A DNA stretch of 64,000 nt from assembly GCA_029242715.1 (NCBI GenBank), contig JAQWTL010000018.1, forward strand, positions 90,718 to 154,717, in the 5' to 3' direction. A model generated the notes under the pieces. That model was not told the origin of the DNA, searched no databases, and saw only the letters and a program-made list of their open reading frames with translations. A program made the translations under genes and the position numbers. Below, piece by piece: positions 17,290 to 25,192 of this stretch. Position 1 is the stretch's first letter, and each line of letters starts with the position of its first letter. The DNA is from Phycisphaerales bacterium (GTDB lineage: Bacteria; Planctomycetota; Phycisphaerae; Phycisphaerales; SM1A02).

Positions 17290-18303
17290 TCAATCCTGGG
17301 CTGACATCATCTCGAGCATGTCGATGCAACGTGTCGCATAGCCCGACTCGTTGTCATACCAGCTGATCACCTTGAAGAACCTGTCATTGAGCTCAAGGCC
17401 TGCTGTGGCGTCATAGATGCTGCTGTGTGTGTCGCCCAGGAAGTCACTGCTGACCACGGGATCTTCGGTGTAATCGAGTACACCCTGCATCGGTCCGTTG
17501 GCGGCTGCCTGCATGGCCTTGTTGATTTCTGCCATGCTCGTAGGTTTCTCTGAACGGAACGTCAGGTCAACAGCGGATACATCGGCAGTGGGAACCCTGA
17601 AAGACATGCCTGTCAGTTTGCCTTGAACCTCTGGCAGGCACAGTCCAACTGCCTTGGCAGCACCAGTGCTGGCGGGAATGATGTTCATGTAGGCATTACG
17701 TCCACCTCGCATGTCCTTCTTCGATGGGCCATCCTGCGTTGGCTGAGTAGCTGTTGCAGCGTGAGTAGTTGTCATGAGCCCCTCAGCAAGACCACATGAA
17801 TCCATGATCACCTTGGTAATCGGAGCCAGGCAGTTCGTCGTGCAGGAAGCATTGGAGATGATGGTGTGGTTCGCCGGGTCATACTGGTCACTGTTGACCT
17901 TGTAGACAAAGGTTGGAACTTCATCAGGAGTCTTGGTGGGGGCGGAAATGAGTACCCGCTTGGCACCGGCCTGGAGATGCTTTGCCGCATCAGACCCCTT
18001 GGTGAACAAGCCTGTTGACTCGATCACATAATCAACACCGAATTCGCCCCAGCCCAGATTCGCAGGATCGCGCTCACTGAGACATCTGGTTGAGTGCTTG
18101 CCGCACACCAGAGTGCTCTCTTCAGCCCGAACAGGCAGGTGAAAGCGGCCATGCATCGTGTCATAGGTGACCAGATAGGCAAGATTTTCCGCTGGAACCA
18201 GGTCATTGATGGCAACCACCTCAAATCCGCCTCGACGGATTGCTTCCCGGTAAGCCAGGCGGCCAATTCGGCCAAATCCATTGATACCGATTCGAATCGT
18301 CAT
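17290..18303 (-). CDS. gap: Glyceraldehyde-3-phosphate dehydrogenase, type I
   Basis: A 337-residue NAD-dependent glycolytic enzyme producing 1,3-bisphosphoglycerate. Seen: the Rossmann motif [11 protein letters not shown] at the N terminus, the catalytic [12 protein letters not shown] (Cys154), and the phosphate-binding [14 protein letters not shown] loop. VVAINDL at the end of the second strand has Asp positioned to bind the adenosine ribose of NAD. AGGAG eight bases upstream supports ATG 18303. It lies convergent with the beta-helix gene (7 bases apart) and divergent from the subtilase gene, so it is a single-gene unit; no pgk or tpi is adjacent. Confidence 0.97.
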   Translation of the reverse strand: MTIRIGINGFGRIGRLAYREAIRRGGFEVVAINDLVPAENLAYLVTYDTMHGRFHLPVRAEESTLVCGKHSTRCLSERDPANLGWGEFGVDYVIESTGLFTKGSDAAKHLQAGAKRVLISAPTKTPDEVPTFVYKVNSDQYDPANHTIISNASCTTNCLAPITKVIMDSCGLAEGLMTTTHAATATQPTQDGPSKKDMRGGRNAYMNIIPASTGAAKAVGLCLPEVQGKLTGMSFRVPTADVSAVDLTFRSEKPTSMAEINKAMQAAANGPMQGVLDYTEDPVVSSDFLGDTHSSIYDATAGLELNDRFFKVISWYDNESGYATRCIDMLEMMSAQD

Positions 18304-18386
18304 GGAACATCTCCTGTCAGCGGATCATTTGGGTGTTGGAGAACCGGACTTTCCCCGGGAATCGCGGCAGGGTACGGTTCCTAGGC

Positions 18387-18420
18387 CGAGGGTTCAACTG
18401 ATTTGAACCAGAAACCCTCG
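18387..18420 (+). other. Two-part hairpin upstream of the subtilase gene
   Basis: An outer CGAGGG/CCCTCG stem (18387-18392 with 18415-18420) encloses an inner TTCAA/TTGAA stem; alternatively GGTTCAA/TTGAACC forms a single 7-bp stem. It lies 30 bases before the start of the gene at 18450, likely in its 5' leader, and the two pairings exclude each other in part. Confidence 0.4.
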
Positions 18421-18449
18421 CGGAGCGCTGTTCCAATAGGAAGGAGGGC

Positions 18450-19580
18450 ATGTTGAGCTTCATTTACCAGGCTCGAATCATAATCATCCACATGGCCCTT
18501 GCCTGCAGTTTGGCCCTGATCTGGGGTTGTGATCAGTCCCAAATTGAACCTGTGCATGCTCCGAAAGATGCCCGAGTCCGAAGCGAGATCGAATCGGAGT
18601 TTCAGGCTGAGTTGAGGTCTCATCCGCCAACGACGACTGTCGACATGGGGGTCGATGGACCCATACGGCTTTCTCCGTCACCTATTCAGTGGGGGCTTGC
18701 CAACCGGTTCGAGTCCGGCATTGATATTGGCTGGCATGCACGAACTGAGGCCGACAATCTGCCACCTATCAGGATTGCCATCATTGATGAAAGCTTTGAT
18801 GTTCAGGCAGCAGGACTGACTCATGCATTCAACGCAGATGATGGAATCAACCTGTTGCATCCAGACCAACCACTCTGGACTGCCCATCGTGATGGCTTCC
18901 ATCACGGGAACATGGTGGCTTCGATCATTGCCAATCGACCAACAGGCGAGCTCGCTCCACTTGGTGTGCTCGGCAACCAACCTGTTGAATTGATTCCGAT
19001 CGTAGCGGCCGGAGGAGGCGGGCCTGCCTGGAGAACGCCTCGTGCAACACCCGAGATGATTCTTCAGGGCCTTCGACATGCCCTCGACGCCAAAGCAAGC
19101 ATCATCAATATCAGTGCTGGTGTCGAGATCAGCCCTGGCAAATTGAAATCTCTCTGCTCGCACGCCATATGGGATCAATTGGAAGAAGCAAATGTTCTGG
19201 TGGTCTGTGCCGCTGGTAACACGGGCCATGACATTGATCAGCAACCCGTATTCCCAGCGAGTGTTGATCGTTCCAATGTCGTGGCAGTCATGGGCGTTGG
19301 TCCCACCGGTGATCTTGCCATCCGGCATGATTCAAATACAGGTGATTACGAACTGGCCACCAACTGGGGAGTGAAAACCGTTGATTTTGCAGCACCTGGT
19401 GAAGTCATTGAAGTCATGGCGCGTGCAGATCGGCCCGAACTTGTTGATGGGACATCGGCGGCAGCCGCGTTTGTGACCGCAATCCTGGCAATTGATCGCG
19501 ATCCCGGCCTATTGGCGATTGAAAACCTCGCGTCTCGCTGCCGTAAAGGGGGCCTGATACAGCTTCCATCGGCCCCGTAA
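18450..19580 (+). CDS. Subtilisin-family (S8) serine protease, lipoprotein
   Basis: A 376-residue protein with a lipoprotein signal (lipobox LIWGC, Cys27) and a complete subtilase triad: IRIAIIDES (Asp113), HHGNMVAS (His152), GTSAAAAF (Ser336), plus the oxyanion Asn in CAAGNTGH (Asn257). The domain is compact, without a propeptide of the usual kind; residues 35-100 may serve as pro-segment or linker. It should act tethered to a membrane facing the periplasm or outside. GGAGG is only three to four bases ahead of the ATG; the adjacent TTG at 18453 is a possible start. It lies 128 bases upstream of the large envelope gene cluster and could belong to it. Confidence 0.85.
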   Translation: MLSFIYQARIIIIHMALACSLALIWGCDQSQIEPVHAPKDARVRSEIESEFQAELRSHPPTTTVDMGVDGPIRLSPSPIQWGLANRFESGIDIGWHARTEADNLPPIRIAIIDESFDVQAAGLTHAFNADDGINLLHPDQPLWTAHRDGFHHGNMVASIIANRPTGELAPLGVLGNQPVELIPIVAAGGGGPAWRTPRATPEMILQGLRHALDAKASIINISAGVEISPGKLKSLCSHAIWDQLEEANVLVVCAAGNTGHDIDQQPVFPASVDRSNVVAVMGVGPTGDLAIRHDSNTGDYELATNWGVKTVDFAAPGEVIEVMARADRPELVDGTSAAAAFVTAILAIDRDPGLLAIENLASRCRKGGLIQLPSAP

Positions 19581-19708
19581 TGCCCCAACACGCATAGCTT
19601 CAAAAAATCTCACGAGGAAAGTCCACGAATCCTGCAAGCAGCGTTCGGATGCTCGTCATTGATACTGACGGGATGTGTCGTCCCAGCTACCTGGATGAGG
19701 AGACTCTC

Positions 19709-20062
19709 ATGCCACGCTTGCACTGCGCCTTGATTCCACTGGCAACAGCCCTGTTGATGGCTGGTTGTCAATCCAATGAGGCTTTCAATGCCTCGATTTC
19801 CCGAGCGACCATCGATATTTCGAAGGGTCGACTCGAACAGGCCAGGACCACTCTCTTTGAAGCCGATTCACTGGCATCTGGTCCTGATGAACAACAGAAG
19901 GTCGAGGACCTGACCGCCGTCGTCAACGGCGCTGAAGCCATGATCAATGGCGATTCTGTTGCTGCATCTGTGGCCTGGTCCAACGTCGAGGATGACAATC
20001 TTCGATGGCAACTCCAGCGAGAAGCCAAGGCGATGGGCCTTCAACTTGAGTCAAATAACTAG
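19709..20062 (+). CDS. Small lipoprotein, copy A1 of a duplicated module
   Basis: A 117-residue lipoprotein (lipobox LLMAGC, Cys20). The rest is helical: DISKGRLEQARTTLFEA, QQKVEDLTAVVNGAEAM, and an end rich in charged residues; one or two TPR-like hairpins are plausible. It is clearly related to the lipoprotein at 30832-31239 (shared pattern QQ-x-QKV-x-DL-x-x-x-x-x-GA-x-A near the middle, and an ending LR-x-Q-x-x-x-x-A-x-x-x-G-x-x-L). GAGGAG seven to ten bases before ATG 19709 fixes the start. First gene of the 19.7-31.7 kb cluster, 11 bases ahead of the next. I do not recognise a named family. Confidence 0.75.
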   Translation: MPRLHCALIPLATALLMAGCQSNEAFNASISRATIDISKGRLEQARTTLFEADSLASGPDEQQKVEDLTAVVNGAEAMINGDSVAASVAWSNVEDDNLRWQLQREAKAMGLQLESNN

Positions 20063-20073
20063 GAGGACACCCG

Positions 20074-21159
20074 ATGACGACTCATGTCTTCAACAGCGTA
20101 CGCACCCTGCGGTGTGTCCCCGTGCTGATCCCGCTGGCATTCTCAGCCGTGGCCCTCGCACAGGACGCAACCAACAATTCAATTGACATTCCTGCAGCAC
20201 CAGCGGTCGTGGTAACGAACCCGACACCGCCGGTGACTCGGCCAGCGGTTTCTACCCCGGCTTCTCCATTTGATGGCTATGACTTTGAGCATGTCGTTGA
20301 CACGCTTCAGTCATCAGTCAATCCGCTGGCAACCGAGATGAATGCAAGCTTTGTCGTCTTCGTAGAAGAGGTCGACCGTGCTGTCATCCTCATGGAAGAA
20401 GGCCGAACTCGTGAAGCCGTTGAGGCCAGTGTGGTCGCCATTGACGGCGTCCTGGCTGTCCGCGACTCCGTACTTGAGCCCATGTGGGAAGCCCAGGGCG
20501 AATTGACTGCACAGATTGCAGAAGTACGATCAAGACTGGCCCGAGCGGTTGCTCGCACCGATGCACAACCCGCAACATCAAAAGCTGGTTTCTCGCCTAC
20601 GACGGAACGGCTGTTGGATGGTGTCGCTTCGCGTATCGCGGAAACAGACGATCCCATTCGAAAGAAACGGCTCGTAGCCCACTACCGGACTATCCGGAGC
20701 CTGGCCAGAGTCAAGCATGCTGCTGAGCGCATGTCGCCCGATCAGCGTCGACTGTGGACCAACATTCTCACCGTGCTGGAACAAGCTGCATTGGCTCACC
20801 AGCAGGTACTCATGGGTTCTGAAATCCTGTTTGCACAGTTCGAGTCGACTGCAGGCCAACTGCGCGAATACCTCGGCCTCATGCAGACCATTGACGGGGT
20901 GAATGATCTTCTTGGTGCCGTCAATGGAATCGGCGACGACGCTTCCGGCATGGCCAGCTTTGTAAACGGCATGCGCAATCTCCAGGAACAACTCTCCGGC
21001 TTCAACGGCATCGTCGAAGAAGCACTCAATGAGAGCATGTTTGAACTGGAAGCCAATGTTGATGCCATCCAGCCGGTTGATGGTGACGACATGCAGGGCG
21101 TTGTGTCCACGAGTATCGATGACGAACTCGCGGCCCGAATGCAACGTGTCGAAAACTGA
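20074..21159 (+). CDS. Secreted helical protein, unknown function
   Basis: A 361-residue exported protein with a signal peptide of about 30 residues (AVALAQ), a Pro/Val/Thr-rich linker (about 40-66) and then an almost wholly helical body (about 75-350) with heptad-like stretches around LTAQIAEVRSRLARAVAR and NGMRNLQEQLSGFNGIVEEAL. No catalytic motif is visible. It lies between the lipoprotein A1 and the small secreted protein B1, which are adjacent to each other in the second copy of the module; this gene is present only here. AGGAGG eight bases upstream supports ATG 20074. A periplasmic scaffold or spacer protein is a guess. Confidence 0.7.
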   Translation: MTTHVFNSVRTLRCVPVLIPLAFSAVALAQDATNNSIDIPAAPAVVVTNPTPPVTRPAVSTPASPFDGYDFEHVVDTLQSSVNPLATEMNASFVVFVEEVDRAVILMEEGRTREAVEASVVAIDGVLAVRDSVLEPMWEAQGELTAQIAEVRSRLARAVARTDAQPATSKAGFSPTTERLLDGVASRIAETDDPIRKKRLVAHYRTIRSLARVKHAAERMSPDQRRLWTNILTVLEQAALAHQQVLMGSEILFAQFESTAGQLREYLGLMQTIDGVNDLLGAVNGIGDDASGMASFVNGMRNLQEQLSGFNGIVEEALNESMFELEANVDAIQPVDGDDMQGVVSTSIDDELAARMQRVEN

Positions 21160-21199
21160 CCTGCCTCGCATGTCAACACAGAACAACAGGAGTACAACC

Positions 21200-21673
21200 A
21201 TGAAACGCCTGCCTATTCAACTTATCTCGAGTCTCCTCCTCGCCGCCGCAGTGCTGCTTCCGGCAGCACCCGCGGCGGCGGGGGATAACGGTCCGACCCC
21301 CGCGGTAAAAGCAGAGTTCAAGAAACTCTGTTCACAACGAACTCAACTGGTCAGACAACTGGTCAAGCTTGACAACAAAGCAGCTGATGCCGTTGCTGCG
21401 GGCGAAGACCCTGTTGAGATCAACGCCAAACAGACTGCTAACCAGGATGAACTGGACCTGATCCAGCTTCGGCTGGAATCCATGGCCATCCGACACGGCC
21501 TTGCGTTGCCGGATGTTCCCTCTCCCGGTGACGTGAGCGCCGCAGAAAATCAAACGGAAGCCAGGGCTCGGGCCATGTTCCGTGCTGGGGAAGAACGAAC
21601 CAACCGGATTGTGGCTCGTCGAACCATGCGACTGCTTTCACGTCTGGACTTCGGTTCAATCACGAAGGAATAG
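21200..21673 (+). CDS. Small secreted helical protein, copy B1 of a duplicated module
   Basis: A 157-residue exported protein (signal about 1-28, AAAGD) predicted to be mostly helical. It shares with the protein at 31236-31679 a segment AADA-[VL]-x-x-GEDP-[VI]-E-[IL]-x-A-x-QT-x-x-Q-x-x-x-D-x-x-Q-[LM]-R-[LI]-ES-[ML]-A, so both are paralogues. The two helices before and after GEDP probably form an antiparallel hairpin. CAGGAG eight bases upstream of ATG 21200. Its stop codon (TAG) is part of the ribosome binding site (TAGGAGA) of the following TolQ-like gene, implying coupled expression. Confidence 0.75.
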   Translation: MKRLPIQLISSLLLAAAVLLPAAPAAAGDNGPTPAVKAEFKKLCSQRTQLVRQLVKLDNKAADAVAAGEDPVEINAKQTANQDELDLIQLRLESMAIRHGLALPDVPSPGDVSAAENQTEARARAMFRAGEERTNRIVARRTMRLLSRLDFGSITKE

Positions 21674-21683
21674 GAGACACACC

Positions 21684-22094
21684 ATGCTTCGGCCCTGGTT
21701 CGATGCCGGCGGCCCGCTTATGTGGCCGCTTCTGATCTGCTCGATTCTTCTGGCTGCGATTCTTGTTGAACGGACCTGGTCGGTCGTCATCCGTCACCTG
21801 CTCATGGGATGGCGCCTTCCAGGAGATCGGCTGAATGTCCATCGCCGCGTGCTTCCCTTCTTCGCAGAAGTGCCGCCGGCACTTGGGTTGCTTGGGACGG
21901 TTCTGGGTGTTGTTCAGAGTTTCCGGCTTCTGGATGGACAGATTGACGCTGATGCAATCGGAGGTGGGCTGGCTGTCGCCTGCACAACCACCATCTTCGG
22001 TGTCAGCATTGCTGTGATCGCTGCTGTAGCTGGCCATGTCCTTGACTGGCTTACCCCTCAGAAAGCTTCGCCAACTCCGGGAATGACAACATGA
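21684..22094 (+). CDS. Minimal MotA/TolQ/ExbB-type proton channel protein
   Basis: A 136-residue inner membrane protein. Three membrane helices can be placed (about 8-26, 56-74, 86-116), and the two C-terminal ones carry the family core, PPALGLLGTVLGVVQSF and LAVACTTTIFGVSIAVIAAV. TolQ, ExbB and MotA use this core with TolR/ExbD/MotB to draw work from proton flow. The protein is about 100 residues shorter than TolQ or ExbB because the cytoplasmic loop between helices 1 and 2 is cut to roughly 30 residues. It overlaps the TolR-like gene by four bases. Assignment to the family is firm; the driven partner is not known. Confidence 0.88.
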   Translation: MLRPWFDAGGPLMWPLLICSILLAAILVERTWSVVIRHLLMGWRLPGDRLNVHRRVLPFFAEVPPALGLLGTVLGVVQSFRLLDGQIDADAIGGGLAVACTTTIFGVSIAVIAAVAGHVLDWLTPQKASPTPGMTT

Positions 22095-22453
22095 TTACCC
22101 GAGGATTCGTGGATCTCCTGTTCATCCTGCTCTGCAGCACCATCGTGCTGCTCGCACAGTCAATCCCCCTGAAGGGCTTGATGGCTGAACCTGCTGTAGC
22201 TGGTTCAGGTGGCACACGGCCACTGGATAGCGACAAGGTCGTGCTCGTCTCCGTTGACGAATCAACTCTTGCAACCACGACATCCACGGGAACTCGATTG
22301 GATGAACTTGATCTGCCTGCGACACCCTCGACCGTGATCATCGTTCCTGCAACTAATGAAATCACGCATCATCGCGTCATTGACATATGGCGAGAAGCAC
22401 GAGAAGCCGGGTTCAAAGTGGAACTCGGTGTTCAATCTGGAGGAGGAACCTGA
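22091..22453 (+). CDS. ExbD/TolR-like protein
   Basis: A 120-residue protein with one N-terminal membrane helix carrying the essential aspartate of the ExbD/TolR family (ITRGFVDLLFILL, Asp8) and a periplasmic domain of about 90 residues that ends like ExbD (VPATNEITHHRVIDIWREAREAG). The cytoplasmic N terminus is nearly absent: the helix starts at residue 5. It overlaps the TolQ-like gene by four bases (ATGA) and the next gene by one base (TGATG). The pair should form the proton-driven stator of this locus. Confidence 0.85.
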   Translation: MITRGFVDLLFILLCSTIVLLAQSIPLKGLMAEPAVAGSGGTRPLDSDKVVLVSVDESTLATTTSTGTRLDELDLPATPSTVIIVPATNEITHHRVIDIWREAREAGFKVELGVQSGGGT

Positions 22454-23226
22454 TGTCCAAGCCAGCAATCATCATTGGACTGCTCATCGCTGCAACGCTG
22501 CACTTCATCGTACTCATGCCGATTTCATCTACAGCGAAATCAACTTCTGTCATACCTGCAACACGGATCGCTATGCGCGAACTTCCCGAAACAGAAACCG
22601 AGTCGGCACCTGCCAGGCAGGCCGATGAAGTCGAACCTGCCCCGACACCCGAACCGGCGCCCAAACCTGCGCCGCAACCCGCTCCGAAACCACGCCCACA
22701 GCCTGAACCACAGGCATCAACAAATCTGGCTCGCGCAGCAGCTCCGCAGCATTCCACCCTGGAAGGCAAAGGAGATTTCGCAGGAAAGCCCGATGGGACA
22801 CAACGTCCATCACTGCGAATTGATTGGGGAAGCCCCCAACAGGCGCATGATGTCGTGATGGCCTCTGACATGCGACTTGTCATGCTTGCAACAGCAGGGG
22901 GCATCGCAGGTGAAGCTGTCGCCACGACGAATGGATGGCAACGTGTTGATGCCGGTTCTTCCGATCTGTCTAGTTATTCAAACAGGGTGCGGATCGTTGA
23001 TTCCACGCCCGCTTTCTTCCAAGCTGCATCACTTTGCAGTGGTGGCGAACGTCTCGCTGTCCTGCTTCCGCTTGCACTGGAACATACGCTTCGAACCCAG
23101 CAAATTCGAGCCGCTTCAGAAGCAGGTGTCGACTCGTCCGGAATCCGGGCCTTCTATGGCCGTTTCCGAATTGACAGTGGACGCGTTGCATTTGATATCA
23201 GCGGTATCGAGAGGAGGTCCTCATGA
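22453..23226 (+). CDS. TonB-like proline-rich inner membrane protein
   Basis: A 257-residue protein with one N-terminal membrane helix (about 5-22), a proline-rich periplasmic segment with repeated Lys-Pro, Gln-Pro and Glu-Pro pairs (about 62-95, such as EPAPKPAPQPAPKP), and a folded C-terminal region (about 115-255). This is the layout of TonB and TolA, and the gene directly follows the TolQ/TolR-like pair, but the C-terminal domain does not show the TonB box-binding motif YPxxAxxxxxxG, so the outer membrane target must differ. GGAGG precedes the start, which overlaps the previous stop (TGATG). Confidence 0.75.
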   Translation: MSKPAIIIGLLIAATLHFIVLMPISSTAKSTSVIPATRIAMRELPETETESAPARQADEVEPAPTPEPAPKPAPQPAPKPRPQPEPQASTNLARAAAPQHSTLEGKGDFAGKPDGTQRPSLRIDWGSPQQAHDVVMASDMRLVMLATAGGIAGEAVATTNGWQRVDAGSSDLSSYSNRVRIVDSTPAFFQAASLCSGGERLAVLLPLALEHTLRTQQIRAASEAGVDSSGIRAFYGRFRIDSGRVAFDISGIERRSS

Positions 23227-23708
23227 AACGGTTCATTCTCGGCACCCTCACCGGTGTCCTCGTCGTAGCCATCATTGTCACGTTCATTCCAGACCGTGCT
23301 CACAGTCTGATCGATCAGGCCGGAGATGTCCGAGGTCTGCTTGAAGACGTGGCGTCGCGTCTTGAACGTCTCGAACAGGAGCCGAGCCAGATGGAATCTG
23401 TCGAAGTACTGCTGCCTGCGCCTTCAGGAGCCAGTCAACTGCCTGAACTCGGCAGCTACCAGGCCAATCAGGTCGTGGTGCCAGCGACTTCATCAACGAT
23501 CACAGCTGTTTCTGTCAGTGAACCGGCCCAATCAGAGCAACCTTTGCCCTCTGCTGTTCAACGTCAAGCGATTGACTTCGATAATCTCGCGACAGGCCTG
23601 TCGAGAGTCAGCGGAGCCCTGGAACGACTGAACCGGACCATGAAACCAGGAAACAGACCGTCTCGGAGTTCCTCCGGATCGGCTGCCAGCGACGGTTCAT
23701 CGTCCTGA
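23223..23708 (+). CDS. Single-span membrane protein with coiled coil, unknown
   Basis: A 161-residue protein with an N-terminal membrane helix (about 4-22, LTGVLVVAIIVTF), a short coiled coil (about 35-58, LLEDVASRLERLEQE), a Ser/Pro/Val-rich stretch, a second helix (NLATGLSRVSGALERLNR) and a Ser-rich end. It overlaps the TonB-like gene by four bases (ATGA). No family recognised. The arrangement suggests a periplasmic partner of the energised trio. Confidence 0.7.
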   Translation: MKRFILGTLTGVLVVAIIVTFIPDRAHSLIDQAGDVRGLLEDVASRLERLEQEPSQMESVEVLLPAPSGASQLPELGSYQANQVVVPATSSTITAVSVSEPAQSEQPLPSAVQRQAIDFDNLATGLSRVSGALERLNRTMKPGNRPSRSSSGSAASDGSSS

Positions 23709-23780
23709 TCCTGCCATGAAGGCTCTCGAGATGTACGCCTCCCGAATCAGCACGCACGTTGGTCTAGACTGCTCATCAGT

Positions 23781-23800
23781 CCAGGGCCCGTTTGCCCTGG
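23781..23800 (+). other. Hairpin upstream of the sigma-like gene
   Basis: CCAGGGC pairs perfectly with GCCCTGG around the six-base loop CCGTTT. It lies in the only sizeable gap (114 bases) of the first half of the cluster, 22 bases before the GTG of the sigma-like gene. There is no T run, so it could be an mRNA processing or pausing element, or a weak terminator. Confidence 0.45.
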
Positions 23801-23822
23801 CTGGTCCGGGAGGCATTCTCGC

Positions 23823-24653
23823 GTGGTTGCAGATCAAGTACAGGCTCTCTGGGAATCTGCCCAGGCCACTTGGCCAGAGGTCAATTGGCCTCTGGAGGCC
23901 TATCGCCTGCACCTTGAGGATCAATCGCCAACGCATCCTCATGACCTGTATGTGGCGGGTGCAGCAGGACACAGAATCCAACCTGCATGGTCGGCCATTG
24001 ATGAGGCCTACCGCGTGATGGTGATCAGAAGACTGGAACGGTCCGCTCGAGCGGACATGGAGGCGGAGGATCTTTGGTCCGAAGCCGTTGCACGCATGAT
24101 GCGGGATGATCCAGAGTCCGGTACGAATGATCAGGGCGAGCCGGTCATGCATATTGCACGCTACCGAGGACTCACCAAGCTGCCATGGCATTTTCTTGCA
24201 GCAGCAAGAACCATTGCCATCGATCGGCATCGAAAACGAGAGCGAGGTCCGCGTCAGGTATCTGCAGAAGCCGCCGTGGAAATTGAAGGCTCACGTCAGC
24301 AGGATGATCCTGCACTGCAGAGCAGTGCACGTGAGTTGGCGGATGTGCTCTCGAATGCCGTCGTGCAAGCATTTGAAAACCTGGAAGCACGCCACCAGTT
24401 CCTGCTGGCGGCCATCTATCGCGATGGACTGGGAAAAGCAGACGCTGGCGAGGTCGTAGGACTGTCTCCCTGGCAGACTTCACGGGAACTCCGCAAGGCG
24501 GAGGAACAATTGCGTCTCCAGGTACAACACCTGGTGCCAGGAGAATGGAGCTCGGAAACACGGGCTGCCTGGGACCACGGGTGGCGGCTGTGCTGGAACC
24601 AACTGGCACCGTCCGATCCCGACAAGGGAACATTCTCGGAAGGCGCAGCATGA
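23823..24653 (+). CDS. Sigma-70-family-like regulator (ECF type)
   Basis: A 276-residue protein with two sigma-like regions. Residues about 78-142 resemble region 2 (AEDLWSEAVARMM, then LPWHFLAAARTIAIDRHRKRE, as in the -10-binding helix of ECF sigmas), and residues about 186-236 resemble region 4 (LEARHQFLLAAIY, GLSPWQTSRELRKAEEQLR, a helix-turn-helix). An N-terminal extension of about 75 residues and a 35-residue C-terminal tail are unusual. The GTG start has GGGAGG about 10 bases upstream. The following gene overlaps by four bases and encodes a membrane protein, the usual position of an anti-sigma factor. It probably regulates this envelope cluster. Confidence 0.7.
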   Translation: MVADQVQALWESAQATWPEVNWPLEAYRLHLEDQSPTHPHDLYVAGAAGHRIQPAWSAIDEAYRVMVIRRLERSARADMEAEDLWSEAVARMMRDDPESGTNDQGEPVMHIARYRGLTKLPWHFLAAARTIAIDRHRKRERGPRQVSAEAAVEIEGSRQQDDPALQSSARELADVLSNAVVQAFENLEARHQFLLAAIYRDGLGKADAGEVVGLSPWQTSRELRKAEEQLRLQVQHLVPGEWSSETRAAWDHGWRLCWNQLAPSDPDKGTFSEGAA

Positions 24654-25192
24654 ACACCATGATTCACCCACAGAACCCCGTCGATCACGATGTCATCATC
24701 GCAGCTCTGCGCGATGCGATGCAGCGACGAGCTGGTGACTCCTGGAGTGATCTTGATATTGAGTCCATGGCAGTACTTGCGGAAGGTCGTGGAGACGAGC
24801 TTCCACCAGCTGAACGTGCGCTGCTCCTGAAACGAATTGCCTCTGATCCGGATCTGGGACAACTTCTCAAGGAGCTCCGGGCCGACATCGGAGGATCCCT
24901 TGCCAGCCCGGCCATCTTTGTGCCACGTGCCGCCATTCGGCTGGCATGGGTCGCATGTCTCATTGCACTGGTCACCGTTGGCGTGATCCGGATGGGGGAC
25001 TCACCGGCAACCAGTACCGTGGAAGTACTGGATTCCGGTTCCGGGAAGGCCAGCTACCTGGATGAATTGCATGACGACAATGGCTCTACACTGTCAACGC
25101 TGGTTGGCGACCCGATATTCATAAGTCTCCTGGTTGGCACCGTGCTGTTGGGAGCAGGCGCTTTCTGGCCAAGACGGAGTTCCCCTTCATGA
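24650..25192 (+). CDS. Two-helix membrane protein, putative anti-sigma factor
   Basis: A 180-residue protein with a soluble, acidic N-terminal domain of about 85 residues (ALRDAMQRRAGDSWSDLD, LPPAERALLLKRIASDPDLGQLL) and two membrane helices (about 92-110 and 152-170). The LPPAER...DP segment resembles the N-terminal zinc-free anti-sigma domains that clamp ECF sigmas. The gene overlaps the sigma-like gene and the next gene by four bases each. Function is inferred mainly from context; no ZAS motif (HxxxCxxC) is present. Confidence 0.6.
   Translation: MNTMIHPQNPVDHDVIIAALRDAMQRRAGDSWSDLDIESMAVLAEGRGDELPPAERALLLKRIASDPDLGQLLKELRADIGGSLASPAIFVPRAAIRLAWVACLIALVTVGVIRMGDSPATSTVEVLDSGSGKASYLDELHDDNGSTLSTLVGDPIFISLLVGTVLLGAGAFWPRRSSPS

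Noticed and set aside
19581..19708. GAGGAAAGTCC (19614-19624) looks like the conserved core of bacterial RNase P RNA.
   Set aside because: The gap is only 128 bases, and the other conserved blocks of RNase P RNA are missing; the match is a chance one.
23716..24018. A 100-codon frame at the start of the sigma-like gene.
   Set aside because: It overlaps the sigma-like gene in another frame; the sigma-like frame has domain motifs and ends in a four-base overlap with the next gene.
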